This document shows positions 50,953 to 59,360 of a DNA stretch of 64,000 nt, one piece after another (within the stretch, counting starts at the first letter, position 1; each line of letters starts with the position of its first letter). Made by a program: the position numbers and the translations under genes. The notes below the pieces were generated by a model that worked only from the letters and a program-made list of their open reading frames with translations, was not told the DNA's origin and searched no databases. This DNA is from JBEKCD01 sp050015055 (GTDB lineage: Archaea > Thermoproteota > Bathyarchaeia > Bathyarchaeales > Bathycorpusculaceae): NCBI GenBank assembly GCA_050015055.1, contig JBEKCD010000012.1, positions 62,001 through 126,000 on the forward strand. Reading direction: 5' to 3'.

Positions 50953-52071
50953 TCACTGGACGGGCATGAGCCACCATTCCCTATAATCGGTTACAACTCT
51001 GATGTATCCCTTCAACATGTTATCCGTATCTGTGTCGCCAGTGTCGACCCTCAAGACTTTTCCTTCGACATTTCGAAGCTTGCTCTTGGTTGCTAACACT
51101 ACTATCCGTTGCTTCCCGACGCGTTTTATGATTTCGGGACTTATCTGCTGGTTTCCCCTTCCAAAGATTATTCCCTGGTGCCCTATAGGCGAGACAACTA
51201 TCCATGTGCTCTGCCAGCTGTTCACTTCTTTCAGAATTCCTTCTTCATCTACGTCAAGAATCACCCTGCCATTTCTGTAAATGTCCACGCCAAGAAGTGT
51301 TTTTTCAACGCCGAGCAGTTCGGCAACACGTTTGACGGTCGTTCCTGGACCAAGAATCCAAGTTGCTCCTGGCTGCATTTCCTCAATTATGAACTTTGCA
51401 ATTGCCGTTTGATTGTCCTTTTCGTCCGTTGTTTCTGGGCTTGTCTGCTTACTGCCCTGTATGCGAGCAGGAAGAAAAGGTCCCTTCATGTAACCATGAA
51501 GCTTCATGGCGAAGGAACCATTTCGTATAACGTTTTCATCAGCGTCCATGATTTCAAACTCGGCTATTTCCGCTTCCTTCTGCGCGAAAGCCAAGACCAC
51601 GTCCACAGCGTCTGCAGGGCTCACCGCGAAAATGCCGCTGTACATTTTTACCCCCGAGGGGACGCCTAAAACTGGCGGCTCTCCGCCGCCCTGCTGTGCT
51701 TCGAAAATGTCCTTGGCTGTACCATCCCCTCCGACAAAAACTATCAAATCCACGCTTGCATCTATCAAAAGCTGCACTGCCAACTTCGTATCTTCAGCAG
51801 ACGTTTTCCCGTAGATCTTCATGGGCAAAGTCTTAACTGGAAAATCTGCCGCTTCCGCTTCTTTTTCCCCCATGATTCCGGGACAAGTGAGAAGCTCAAT
51901 TGTGGCTTCTGCCAAGTTCTCCTTCAGCTTCTTCAGAAATTCTTTCGCTCTTGTTGGCGCCACCTGCCGTGCTCCTCTATTCAAGGCTTCTTGTAAAACG
52001 TTGTCTGTTCCTTTAAGACCAACTTTGCCACCCATCCCTGCTATGGGGTTTACGATCAAGCCCAGCCTCAT
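50953..52071 (-). CDS. ATP-NAD kinase-like protein (COG3199 family)
   Basis: 372 residues from ATG 52071, where MRLGLIVNPIAGMGGKVGLKGTD gives the expected family N-terminus; 30 upstream codons are open but unlike the family. The diacylglycerol/NAD-kinase fold is shown by LIVFVGGDGTAKDIFEAQ (GGDGT motif, about residue 110), GVPSGVKMYSGIFA, and GPGTTVKRVAELLGVEKTLLGVD. Family members phosphorylate NAD or acyclic polyols; the archaeal COG3199 type is not well characterised. It is divergent from the threonine dehydrogenase gene. Confidence 0.83.
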   Translation of the reverse strand: MRLGLIVNPIAGMGGKVGLKGTDNVLQEALNRGARQVAPTRAKEFLKKLKENLAEATIELLTCPGIMGEKEAEAADFPVKTLPMKIYGKTSAEDTKLAVQLLIDASVDLIVFVGGDGTAKDIFEAQQGGGEPPVLGVPSGVKMYSGIFAVSPADAVDVVLAFAQKEAEIAEFEIMDADENVIRNGSFAMKLHGYMKGPFLPARIQGSKQTSPETTDEKDNQTAIAKFIIEEMQPGATWILGPGTTVKRVAELLGVEKTLLGVDIYRNGRVILDVDEEGILKEVNSWQSTWIVVSPIGHQGIIFGRGNQQISPEIIKRVGKQRIVVLATKSKLRNVEGKVLRVDTGDTDTDNMLKGYIRVVTDYREWWLMPVQ

Positions 52072-52277
52072 CGTTAATCGATGATGAAATTTGCTGCGCG
52101 GGGTATAAACCATTTTCGCAAACCCAGCGGACTTTGAAACGATCTGAGAAAATGGCTGCAAGATTCAGAACAATGGCACGACCGCGCACGGGGAGTGACG
52201 TGAAAACAGCGTCTTCGCTTGAAAATTCTTATATGCCAAAATTCCAAACGCTTGCTGATGAGAGAAGAGGTTGTGAG

Positions 52278-53255
52278 ATGTCGACGAAAAGGGTGAAGAA
52301 GGTTCTGGTTACGGGCGCTACTGGACAGATTGGTTCAGAGTTAACATTGGAGTTACGGAAAAGGTACGGCGGTGACAACGTTGTTGCGGTGGGACACACT
52401 AAAAAGCCCAGCGACAATCTGCTCAAGTCTGGCCCGTTTGAAATCGTGGACTTGAATGAAAAGGCTGACATTGAAAAGGCTGTGAAGAAGTACGATATTG
52501 ACACGATCTACCATCTAGCGGCAATCCTTTCAGCTACTGGCGAGCAGAACCCGCAGCTTGCCTGGAACGTGAACATGGGAAGTCTCTCTAATGTACTTGA
52601 AATTGCCAGGGAGCAACAGTTAGCCAGGGTTTTTTGGCCGAGTTCCATCGCGGTTTTCAGTCCGCCAGCCCCTCGGGTTAACACTCCCCAGGAAACCATC
52701 TTGATGCCTGGAACAATGTACGGGGTCACTAAAGTTGCGGGTGAGCTTCTGTGCAATTACTATTTCCACCGCTTCGGCTTGGATGTTCGAAGCATCAGAT
52801 ACCCGGGCATCATAAGCAGTGAGGTTCTTCCGGGCGGCGGAACGACGGATTATGCTGTGGCAATTTTCTACGAGGCAATAAAGAACAAGCACTACACGTG
52901 CTTTGTGAGAGAGGACACGGTTCTGCCGATGATGTACATGCCAGATTGTATCAAGGCGACTGTGGGCTTGATGGAAGCTGACCCGTCTAGGATTAAACGT
53001 CACGATGGCTATAACGTGGCGGGAGTCAGTTTTTCGGCAGGTGAGCTTGCTGCCGAAATCAAGAAGTATATTCCAGAGTTCAGGTGCGAATACAAGCCTG
53101 ACTTCAGGCAGAAAATCGCGGATTCATGGCCCATGTCAATTGACGACAGTGTGGCTCGCAAAGAGTGGGGCTGGAAACCAACGTACGATTTGGCCGCAAT
53201 CACTAAGAACATGATAGAGAAACTGTCGAAACGCTTCTCTGAAGGAAAACTGTGA
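52278..53255 (+). CDS. L-threonine 3-dehydrogenase, SDR type
   Basis: 325 residues from ATG 52278 (AGAGG 9 nt upstream); the frame is open upstream but without family text. KVLVTGATGQIGSELTLEL is the NAD-binding GxxGxxG; IYHLAAILSATGEQNP, FWPSSIAVF, MYGVTKVAGELLCNYY (catalytic Tyr-x3-Lys) and RYPGIISSEVLPGGGTTDYAV are characteristic of the epimerase-like threonine dehydrogenase. It oxidises threonine to 2-amino-3-ketobutyrate. The next gene codes for Kbl, which cleaves that product, 61 bp downstream, a strong contextual match. Confidence 0.9.
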   Translation: MSTKRVKKVLVTGATGQIGSELTLELRKRYGGDNVVAVGHTKKPSDNLLKSGPFEIVDLNEKADIEKAVKKYDIDTIYHLAAILSATGEQNPQLAWNVNMGSLSNVLEIAREQQLARVFWPSSIAVFSPPAPRVNTPQETILMPGTMYGVTKVAGELLCNYYFHRFGLDVRSIRYPGIISSEVLPGGGTTDYAVAIFYEAIKNKHYTCFVREDTVLPMMYMPDCIKATVGLMEADPSRIKRHDGYNVAGVSFSAGELAAEIKKYIPEFRCEYKPDFRQKIADSWPMSIDDSVARKEWGWKPTYDLAAITKNMIEKLSKRFSEGKL

Positions 53256-53316
53256 GAAACACTTGGTCTAGCCAGAAAGAGTTAAGAGAACGAGTGCCAG
53301 ACTAGGAAAAAGAGGC

Positions 53317-54519
53317 ATGATGGAAATGCGTGACCCCACGACGTTTTTGCGAGAAGAGTATCAGGATCTGGTGAAGAACGCGCTTGACTGGAAAATAAGG
53401 GTTCTTGAGGGCCCAAGTTCACCATGGTGCAACGTTGATGGAAAAAAGGTTCTGATGTTTTGCTCCAACAATTACCTTGGCCTGAGCAACCACCCACGAC
53501 TGAAAGAAGCTGCGACAAGAGCGGTTCAAACTCACGGTGCGGGTTCAGGTTCTGTTCGTCCCATAGCCGGGACGATGGATATTCACATTGAGCTTGAGAA
53601 GCGGCTTGCGAAGTTTAAGCACGCAGAAGCTTCGCTGGTTTACCAGACGGGTTTTGCCGCAAACGCAGGCTTGATTCCCCAGTTGGTTGGCAAAGAGGAT
53701 TTGATAATAAGCGACGAGCTTAACCACGGCAGTATAATCGATGGGGTCCGACTGGCCCACGGTGAAAGAGCAGTCTACAGGCATTCTGACATGCAGGATC
53801 TTCAACGCGTCTTGGAAGAAGCAGAAAAGCATTCACCACCGTACAGGCGAATCTTGATAATCTCAGACGGTGTCTTCTCTATGGATGGTGACATTGCACG
53901 TCTAGACGAAATAGCCAAGCTTGGCGCGGAACACGGTGCAATGGTTTACGTTGATGACGCACACGGTGAAGGCGTCCTCGGCGAGGGAGGCAGGGGCATC
54001 GTTTCACATTTCAAGCTCGAACGAGATAAGGTCCAGGTGGAGATGGGCACTTTCTCAAAGGCTTTCGGTGTCGTCGGCGGACACGTTTCAGGTTCCAAAG
54101 ATCTAGTCAACTTTGCCTATAACAAGTCTCGAACTTGGCTCCTCAGCGGATCACACCCGCCAGCAGTTGCCGCTGCGTGCATAGCGGCAATCGACGTTCT
54201 AGAGAGCGAACCGCAACACGTCAAGACATTATGGGATCACACCAAGTATTTCAAGAAGGCAATGAAGGACTTGGGCTTTGACACGGGAAACAGTCAAACA
54301 CCTATTACGCCCATAATAGTGGGCGAGAGTGGCGTTGCTAAAAAGCTTAGTGGACGGCTTTTCGAGGAGGGCGTGTTTGCTTTGCCTATCGTGTTTCCAA
54401 TGGTTGCGAGAGACAAGGCAAGGATACGTACAATAATGAACGCTGCTTTGACGCGGAAAGACGTGGATTTCGCTATTGGCGCCTTCGGAAAAATCGGGAA
54501 AGAGCTTCACATAATCTAG
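53317..54519 (+). CDS. kbl: Glycine C-acetyltransferase (2-amino-3-ketobutyrate CoA ligase)
   Basis: 400 residues, alpha-oxoamine synthase family, PLP-dependent. KVLMFCSNNYLGLSNHPRLKEAA, GAGSGSVRPIAGTMDIHIELE, DELNHGSIIDGVRL, VYVDDAHGEGVLGEGGRG and GTFSKAFGVVGGHVSGS (PLP lysine near residue 248) are textbook. It splits 2-amino-3-ketobutyrate with CoA to glycine and acetyl-CoA. 8-Amino-7-oxononanoate synthase is similar, but the threonine dehydrogenase just upstream and no biotin genes favour Kbl. ATG with AGAGGC directly before it. Confidence 0.92.
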   Translation: MMEMRDPTTFLREEYQDLVKNALDWKIRVLEGPSSPWCNVDGKKVLMFCSNNYLGLSNHPRLKEAATRAVQTHGAGSGSVRPIAGTMDIHIELEKRLAKFKHAEASLVYQTGFAANAGLIPQLVGKEDLIISDELNHGSIIDGVRLAHGERAVYRHSDMQDLQRVLEEAEKHSPPYRRILIISDGVFSMDGDIARLDEIAKLGAEHGAMVYVDDAHGEGVLGEGGRGIVSHFKLERDKVQVEMGTFSKAFGVVGGHVSGSKDLVNFAYNKSRTWLLSGSHPPAVAAACIAAIDVLESEPQHVKTLWDHTKYFKKAMKDLGFDTGNSQTPITPIIVGESGVAKKLSGRLFEEGVFALPIVFPMVARDKARIRTIMNAALTRKDVDFAIGAFGKIGKELHII

Positions 54520-56387
54520 TCGTAGGTTATTCTTTCCAAAGCTTTTTCAACGTCTTTGAGCCCGAGTTTTCTTAGAATTTTCGCTGTTGGTATGCCGTTC
54601 TTGTCCCAGCCAACCGCTTCGTAATACCTGTGCTTGTACTCTTCAACCTCGGCCTTGTCAGCAGCCTTTCCTTTGTAAGGCCCGGAGGGTAGGGGTTTGT
54701 AGAATCTTGGAGGATTGTCATCGTGGATTTTCGGGTTCCATGTCAAGTCTGGGCCGCCTAGGAGCAACATTATCCTTTGCAGTTGCAATATTCTCAGGGC
54801 GTTCGTGAAACACCATTCTTCCCGCGTGAGGCTCAGGCCCGTGACCGCTCTGTAGAAGTCGAACCTGATTTTTCGTGGTACGCCGAAACTGTTGAAGTTG
54901 CAATAGACTCCTGAATCGTTAAATATCTGCATTGTTTCTCCGCCTCCGTCGAGCGGGAGGCTCGCTAGGGACGTGTGGTCTCCGCATTGTACTGAGCAAG
55001 CATATGAAATGATATCAGGGAAGTCTTGCCCACTACGGATTCCATGGGCGCCGATGCTTATGCCCTTGGATTGCACTGCATAGGGCAGCAGATCCATTTT
55101 CTTTAGCTTTCCGATCTTCAATGCCGCACGGTACGTTCCTTCAGCCAACGTCTCCCCAATGTTTTCCTTGTAGGCAATTTTCTTAGCCAAGGTTGCAAAA
55201 GCTTCAGCGTCCCCCCATTTGAGTTCCAAGCCGTCCAAGTCTTTCTTGGTCAATATTTTCTCTTGAAAGAGTTCAGCCGCAAAGCCCATGACGTTGCCCG
55301 TCTGTATGCCGCACAAGCCCAGGTCGTCAAGCAGAGAAGCGAGAAACACGTTTTCTTCGGGTATGAATATTCCCAGGTTCGGGCCTAAATAGGCTTGCAT
55401 TTCATAATCAGGATTGTCGGTTATTGCTCCTTTGAATTTTCCATTCTTCACGACTGCAAGTTTCAGACAGGTGGTTGGACATCCGAAATCACCCCAGTAC
55501 GGTTTCATCCAGAGCCTGTTCTCAAACTTGTCAACCCCATACCCTTTCTCGTCGTGCCATTCTTCCTGCCAGTTGCGTATTGGTTCCGAGCTAGTCTTGT
55601 GTCCAAACTCGTAACCTCCGCCTCCTGTTCCCCAGCGTCTCCACAATTCTCCTTCGTAGACGTTGCTGCACACCGTGTCTATGAGCCTTTTTACCTTTTT
55701 GATGTCCGCCACTTCAGGCAAGGGCCCTGTGCCCTTCGCAACTACCGCCTTAAGTTTCTTTGAACCCATGACCGCGCCGTAACCGCCATAGCCTGCAGCG
55801 TGCGCCCATTTGGAGCAGACAACCGCTGTTCGCACCTTGTTCTCTCCTGCCGGGCCTACGTACAGCATTGCAGGTTCCTTCCATTCGCCATACGTTGGAT
55901 AACGCGTCCCCAGAAGCCCTCTGCACTCCCTAGTAAGCACTGAAACAGTATGCTTTCCATCCTTCCCCCAAACATCGCTTGCGCTCCTCAATTCAACATC
56001 GGAATCCTTGAGAAACAGGTAGACTGGTCTCTCCGATTCGCCGGATACTATTATGCCGTCATACCCTGCGCATCTTAACTCAACCCCAAATTCTCCGGAA
56101 AGAGTGGAACCTACAACACCATTGCTCTGCGGAGACTTGCCCGACACGCACGTTCTCCCTCCCGGATAGAACCCTGTGAGAGGTCCTGTCAGAAGGAGGA
56201 GCAGGTTTTCAGGTCCCAGCGGGTCTACCGTTTCCCATTTGGCGCCCAACCTGTCCCACAGAATCTTTGTTGCCAGCCCTCTGCCGCCCATATAATCCTT
56301 CAGGATTTCATCGCTGAACTTTGTTTCCTTGATAGCTTGGGTCGAGAGATCAATGTCGAGAAACTTGCCTGCATACCCAAGTATCAC
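54516..56387 (-). CDS. Tungsten-dependent aldehyde:ferredoxin oxidoreductase family protein (AOR copy 4), partner of a four-cluster ferredoxin
   Basis: 623 residues, start ATG 56387 overlapping the ferredoxin stop (ATGA). YAGKFLDIDLSTQAI, YMGGRGLATKILWDRLGA and KSPQSNGVVGSTLSGEFGVEL mark the pterin domain. At the cluster site it reads GDFGCPTTCLK: the first cysteine of C-x2-C-x3-C is replaced by Asp (D-x2-C-x3-C), with the distal cysteine in NDSGVYCNF. This suggests an Asp-ligated or [3Fe-4S]-type cluster. Together with the ferredoxin it resembles two-subunit AOR relatives (WOR5-like, BamB/BamC-like). It converges on kbl by 4 bp. Substrate unknown. Confidence 0.9.
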   Translation of the reverse strand: MILGYAGKFLDIDLSTQAIKETKFSDEILKDYMGGRGLATKILWDRLGAKWETVDPLGPENLLLLLTGPLTGFYPGGRTCVSGKSPQSNGVVGSTLSGEFGVELRCAGYDGIIVSGESERPVYLFLKDSDVELRSASDVWGKDGKHTVSVLTRECRGLLGTRYPTYGEWKEPAMLYVGPAGENKVRTAVVCSKWAHAAGYGGYGAVMGSKKLKAVVAKGTGPLPEVADIKKVKRLIDTVCSNVYEGELWRRWGTGGGGYEFGHKTSSEPIRNWQEEWHDEKGYGVDKFENRLWMKPYWGDFGCPTTCLKLAVVKNGKFKGAITDNPDYEMQAYLGPNLGIFIPEENVFLASLLDDLGLCGIQTGNVMGFAAELFQEKILTKKDLDGLELKWGDAEAFATLAKKIAYKENIGETLAEGTYRAALKIGKLKKMDLLPYAVQSKGISIGAHGIRSGQDFPDIISYACSVQCGDHTSLASLPLDGGGETMQIFNDSGVYCNFNSFGVPRKIRFDFYRAVTGLSLTREEWCFTNALRILQLQRIMLLLGGPDLTWNPKIHDDNPPRFYKPLPSGPYKGKAADKAEVEEYKHRYYEAVGWDKNGIPTAKILRKLGLKDVEKALERITYD

Positions 56388-56950
56388 AGGTATTCTCCTC
56401 CTGCTTCCCCATAAATTTTCGCAGCCAAATCCTTGGTTATCTCGTCCGGTTTCCGCGCATAGAGCCTGTAGGGCTCGTCTCCTCTCTCAACTACTCTGAG
56501 AACGTTCCAACTTCCTTCCTGACAAACCTTGACACACTGAGGATTCCCGTTGCATAAATCACAGATTACAATGTGCTTCTCTTTCGGGTGCATGTGAGGA
56601 ACCCTGCCTGGGCAAGCGTCAATGCACTGTCCGCAGGCGATGCAAATTTTGTTGTCTACCAGCACCGCACCTGTCTTGTCGCTTATTGAGAGGGCTTTCA
56701 CGGGGCATGATTTCACGCAGGGATAATCTTCACATTGAGCGCAAAGGTGCGGAAATTCCAGTCCTGGGACGAGCATGAAGACCCTCACCCTGGAAGCATC
56801 GGGCCATATGCGATTCTCATGGGAAAGCGAGCAGGCTATCTCGCATTTTCTGCATCCGCTGCACTTGGACAGGTCTCTAGCTATCCAGATGGGTTCTTTT
56901 TTAGTTGGCAACTTTGCACCTCTAGGAATTCGTGGATTTTCCTTAGTCAA
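56384..56950 (-). CDS. Four-cluster [4Fe-4S] ferredoxin subunit (AOR partner)
   Basis: 188 residues with 16 cluster cysteines in four sets: CSGCRKCEIAC (about residue 30), CAQCEDYPCVKSCP (about 70), CIACGQCIDACP (about 103) and CDLCNGNPQCVKVCQ (about 129). The layout is the HycB/DmsB/AorA-like electron-transfer subunit. TTG start 56950. It overlaps the downstream AOR gene by 4 bp, so the two proteins are made together and probably form a complex that passes electrons from aldehyde oxidation to a soluble carrier. No signal peptide, hence cytosolic. Confidence 0.93.
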   Translation of the reverse strand: MTKENPRIPRGAKLPTKKEPIWIARDLSKCSGCRKCEIACSLSHENRIWPDASRVRVFMLVPGLEFPHLCAQCEDYPCVKSCPVKALSISDKTGAVLVDNKICIACGQCIDACPGRVPHMHPKEKHIVICDLCNGNPQCVKVCQEGSWNVLRVVERGDEPYRLYARKPDEITKDLAAKIYGEAGGEYL

Positions 56951-57045
56951 TGCCTTGATTTAAAGATGGTGTAACATTATTACACTTCGCGCAGAGTTCC
57001 TCAAGCAGTCACATCGCAGCTAAGAAATTTCGCGATAACCTAATA

Positions 57046-58371
57046 ATGTCGAACCTTACAAGAGATGCTGGGGCACTGGGACGCTTGAGGGTAATAGCCG
57101 ACTTCCACATGCACAGTCGTTACAGCATGGCAACGAGCGAAAGAATGTGCATCGAGGAGATTAATCGTTTTGCAAAGATTAAGGGTTTAAACATCGTGGG
57201 CACAGGGGATTTCACACATCCAAAGTGGCTTGAAGAACTGAGTGAGACTCTGGTTCCTGAACCAGATACGAACCTCTACAAATCTGTTTCAGGTGACAAT
57301 TCGACCGTACGTTTCATGGTTACGACCGAAGTCAGCACCGTTTTTGCGGCCAAGAATGAGGTTAAGAAAGTTCATCATGTCATTCTGACGTCAAGCTTGG
57401 AAACGGCAGCGCAAATTAATGACAGACTGGCAAAATACGGCAATTTGGCTTCAGACGGCAGACCAACCTTGGACGTTAACGCGGCGCATCTGGTTGAGGA
57501 GGTTATGGAAGTTTCACGTGAAAACATGGTTTTCCCTGCTCACGCATGGACACCCTGGTTCAGCATCTTTGGCGCTTTCAGCGGTTTCGACAGTGTTGAA
57601 GAATGCTATGAAGACATGACTAAGCACATTTGCGCTTTGGAAACCGGTCTTTCATCAGATCCACCCATGAACTGGAGGCTGAGCAGCCTCGACAAGTTTA
57701 CCCTAGTTTCAAACAGTGACAGCCACAGTTTTTGGCCGTGGCGCATCGGAAGAGAAGCAAACGTCTTCGAACTCGAGAAACCAGATTATGATCAGGTGCT
57801 GGATGCCATCCGTTCAAAAGACACAGGACGCTTCAAGTTTACGATAGAAACAGATCCCGCCTATGGCAAGTACCATTGGACTGGCCACAGGAACTGCAAT
57901 GTGTCGCTCTCTCCGAGGGAGGCAACAAAGCTTGGGAACATCTGCCCAGTGTGCCGCAGAAAACTCACTAAAGGCGTTGAGCAACGCGTTGAAGAGCTTG
58001 CTGACCGCCCTGCGAATTTTAAGCCTGAAAGCACTCCCGGGTTCATGCGTCTGCTTCCGCTCTCCGAAATCATTGCCACATTATTACGTGTTGATTCTCC
58101 ATACGCTGAGAAAGTATGGGACGTTTACAATCCGCTCATAGAAAAGTTCGGAGACGAATACTCCGTTCTGATTGATCGTTCGAGAGACGAACTGAGCTCG
58201 GTTGCGGGTGAGCAGCTGGCCGAGGCAATAGTCCGTGTTCGAAATGGAAAGGCCAGGGTCGTACCTGGCTATGATGGCGTTTACGGACAACTTGTCCTCG
58301 ATGAGCAGATACATAACAAAACCTTGCCGAAAAGAGTCCAACAGTTGAATCTTACTGATTTCACTTTTTAG
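57046..58371 (+). CDS. endoQ: Endonuclease Q (PHP-domain DNA repair nuclease)
   Basis: 441 residues of the archaeal TIGR00375/EndoQ family, which nicks DNA 5' to deaminated bases and abasic sites. The PHP catalytic domain starts IADFHMHSRYSMATSERM (HxH metal site), continues GTGDFTHPKWLEEL, MVTTEVSTVFAAK, HHVIL, VFPAHAWTPWFSIFG and VSNSDSHSFWPWRIGREA. A zinc-binding region follows (RNCNVSL, ICPVCRRKL, about residues 285-310) and a helical C-terminus (PGFMRLLPLSEIIATLL). All motifs look intact. ATG at 57046 in a short A/T-rich leader. Stands alone. Confidence 0.9.
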   Translation: MSNLTRDAGALGRLRVIADFHMHSRYSMATSERMCIEEINRFAKIKGLNIVGTGDFTHPKWLEELSETLVPEPDTNLYKSVSGDNSTVRFMVTTEVSTVFAAKNEVKKVHHVILTSSLETAAQINDRLAKYGNLASDGRPTLDVNAAHLVEEVMEVSRENMVFPAHAWTPWFSIFGAFSGFDSVEECYEDMTKHICALETGLSSDPPMNWRLSSLDKFTLVSNSDSHSFWPWRIGREANVFELEKPDYDQVLDAIRSKDTGRFKFTIETDPAYGKYHWTGHRNCNVSLSPREATKLGNICPVCRRKLTKGVEQRVEELADRPANFKPESTPGFMRLLPLSEIIATLLRVDSPYAEKVWDVYNPLIEKFGDEYSVLIDRSRDELSSVAGEQLAEAIVRVRNGKARVVPGYDGVYGQLVLDEQIHNKTLPKRVQQLNLTDFTF

Positions 58372-58445
58372 GCCTTGATACGTGCTTTATCTGTATGTGT
58401 GATGTACACGTCTACGACAAGCCTTATTAAGTCGCAAGATGTACG

Positions 58446-58802
58446 ATGATGCTGTGGTACCGGATGGAAATACTAACACAGCAAACATCCAGCAATAATG
58501 ATGCTGTCCTAGCAATAATAGACAAGGTCCTGAACCAGGTCTTCGGGAAAGAAGCGACCATTCTGATCTTTAGGTACATGGAACACAACTATTCCTTAAA
58601 ACGCAGTGAGATCAGCGACAAGATTGAATTGTTCGCACAGGGGCTTGAGGACTTCCTAAGATCAGGCGCATACGTCATTGAGAGAAAGATTCTTGAAGAC
58701 ATAAATTCCGACTGTAACCTACTTCGCAGAATGGAACTTGAGAATGTTGAAGACGAAGCTAGTTTTGTCGCTCAAATGAAAACGTTTATGCACAGAGCGT
58801 AA
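58446..58802 (+). CDS. Stand-alone copy of the kinase N-terminal (NitrOD5-like) helical domain
   Basis: 118 residues (ATG 58446; ATG 58464 possible). AVLAIIDKVLNQVFGKEATILIFRYMEHNYSLKRSEISD then FAQGLEDFLRSGAYVIERKIL is laid out like residues 20-90 of the histidine kinase at 24856 (VMDETLEQVFKGVG, FEKNFQLKREDI, FSAGLERLLGSAAVVIEKLI). This all-helical archaeal signalling domain is thought to act as an output or sensor module. Here it has no other domain, suggesting an adaptor that could pair with the kinase or others of the family. Confidence 0.75.
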   Translation: MMLWYRMEILTQQTSSNNDAVLAIIDKVLNQVFGKEATILIFRYMEHNYSLKRSEISDKIELFAQGLEDFLRSGAYVIERKILEDINSDCNLLRRMELENVEDEASFVAQMKTFMHRA

Positions 58803-58902
58803 TCATCGCCACGCATCTCAGGGCACGTCACTACTTCTCCCTTCGTAGGCTGCGCGCGCTGACAGTTTTTATAAGTCCTAATGAATATTCTTCAAAGATT
58901 AG

Positions 58903-59016
58903 ATGTTTCGAACTGGAAGCGGAACAGATTTGAAAAATGTTTTAGCCAAGGTGATCAACGCTGCCGTTCGAGATTTCAAGACTGAATTCGCAGATGTTCG
59001 TGCCCAGAAACTCTAA
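58903..59016 (+). CDS. Possible 37-residue protein
   Basis: ATG 58903 with a TATA-like box about 30 bp upstream opens 37 codons: TDLKNVLAKVINAAVRDFKT and a short tail form a clean amphipathic helix. The following DNA stays coding-like in other frames, so it may be the 5' part of a decayed gene. No family recognised. Confidence 0.3.
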   Translation: MFRTGSGTDLKNVLAKVINAAVRDFKTEFADVRAQKL

Positions 59017-59045
59017 AAGACCGCGATCACTGTTAAGGAAGCCCC

Positions 59046-59198
59046 GTGTTGAAGCAGCAAAGCAGGAAATTGAAAATGGGGCGGCACTGCGTGTCCTTGC
59101 GGAAGGTGCTGGGGTTTTGTGCGCGCGACGTAGACGACAACCGCGAAGTAAGCCTGCCAGACCTAGCCATTCTGGCTTTGTACCACGGGCGACACTAA
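59046..59198 (+). CDS. Possible 50-residue protein or gene remnant
   Basis: GTG 59046 with AAGGAAG 5 nt upstream opens 50 codons: a basic start then RHCVSLRKVLGFCARDVDDN and REVSLPDLAILALYHGRH. The acidic/hydrophobic second half looks protein-like. It could be a small gene or the tail of a gene broken upstream (the 58903 frame). No family recognised. Confidence 0.3.
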   Translation: MLKQQSRKLKMGRHCVSLRKVLGFCARDVDDNREVSLPDLAILALYHGRH

Positions 59199-59223
59199 CC
59201 AGTCCCTGACTCATACATTGAAA

Positions 59224-59335
59224 ATTACATCTGACATTACAAGTAAACAGGCCGAGTCCACCCTGAACAGTAGTCCAGGCTGATTTTCTCCATGGTTTGT
59301 TACATTTACAGATTACATCTGACATTACAAGTAAA
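59224..59335. repeat. Perfect 24-bp direct repeat, 88-bp period
   Basis: The 24-bp text beginning ATTACATCTGAC and ending ATTACAAGTAAA occurs at 59224-59247 and 59312-59335. ATTACA recurs at a 12-bp step inside each copy. The 64-bp spacer contains TTTTCTCCATGG-TTTGTTAC, matching TTTCTCCATGAC-TTGTTAC in the repeat locus at 29502-29629, where the period is 89 bp. The second copy lies 25 bp before the start codon at 59361. Confidence 0.75.
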
Positions 59336-59360
59336 AAAGGGAAGCGACTTTGAAGGGGCT

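Larger units (their letters stand above)
58803..59360. other. 558-bp region with two tiny open frames and a direct repeat
   Basis: Contains the small frames 58903-59016 and 59046-59198 and the perfect 24-bp repeat at 59224/59312, each described separately. GTTTTTATAAGTCC (58865-58878) is a good TATA-like box 25-30 bp before the first frame. Confidence 0.5.

Noticed and set aside
52134..52277. 48-codon extension of the threonine dehydrogenase
   Set aside because: It overlaps the divergent NAD-kinase-like gene's own spurious extension; ATG 52278 has an SD and fits the Rossmann start.
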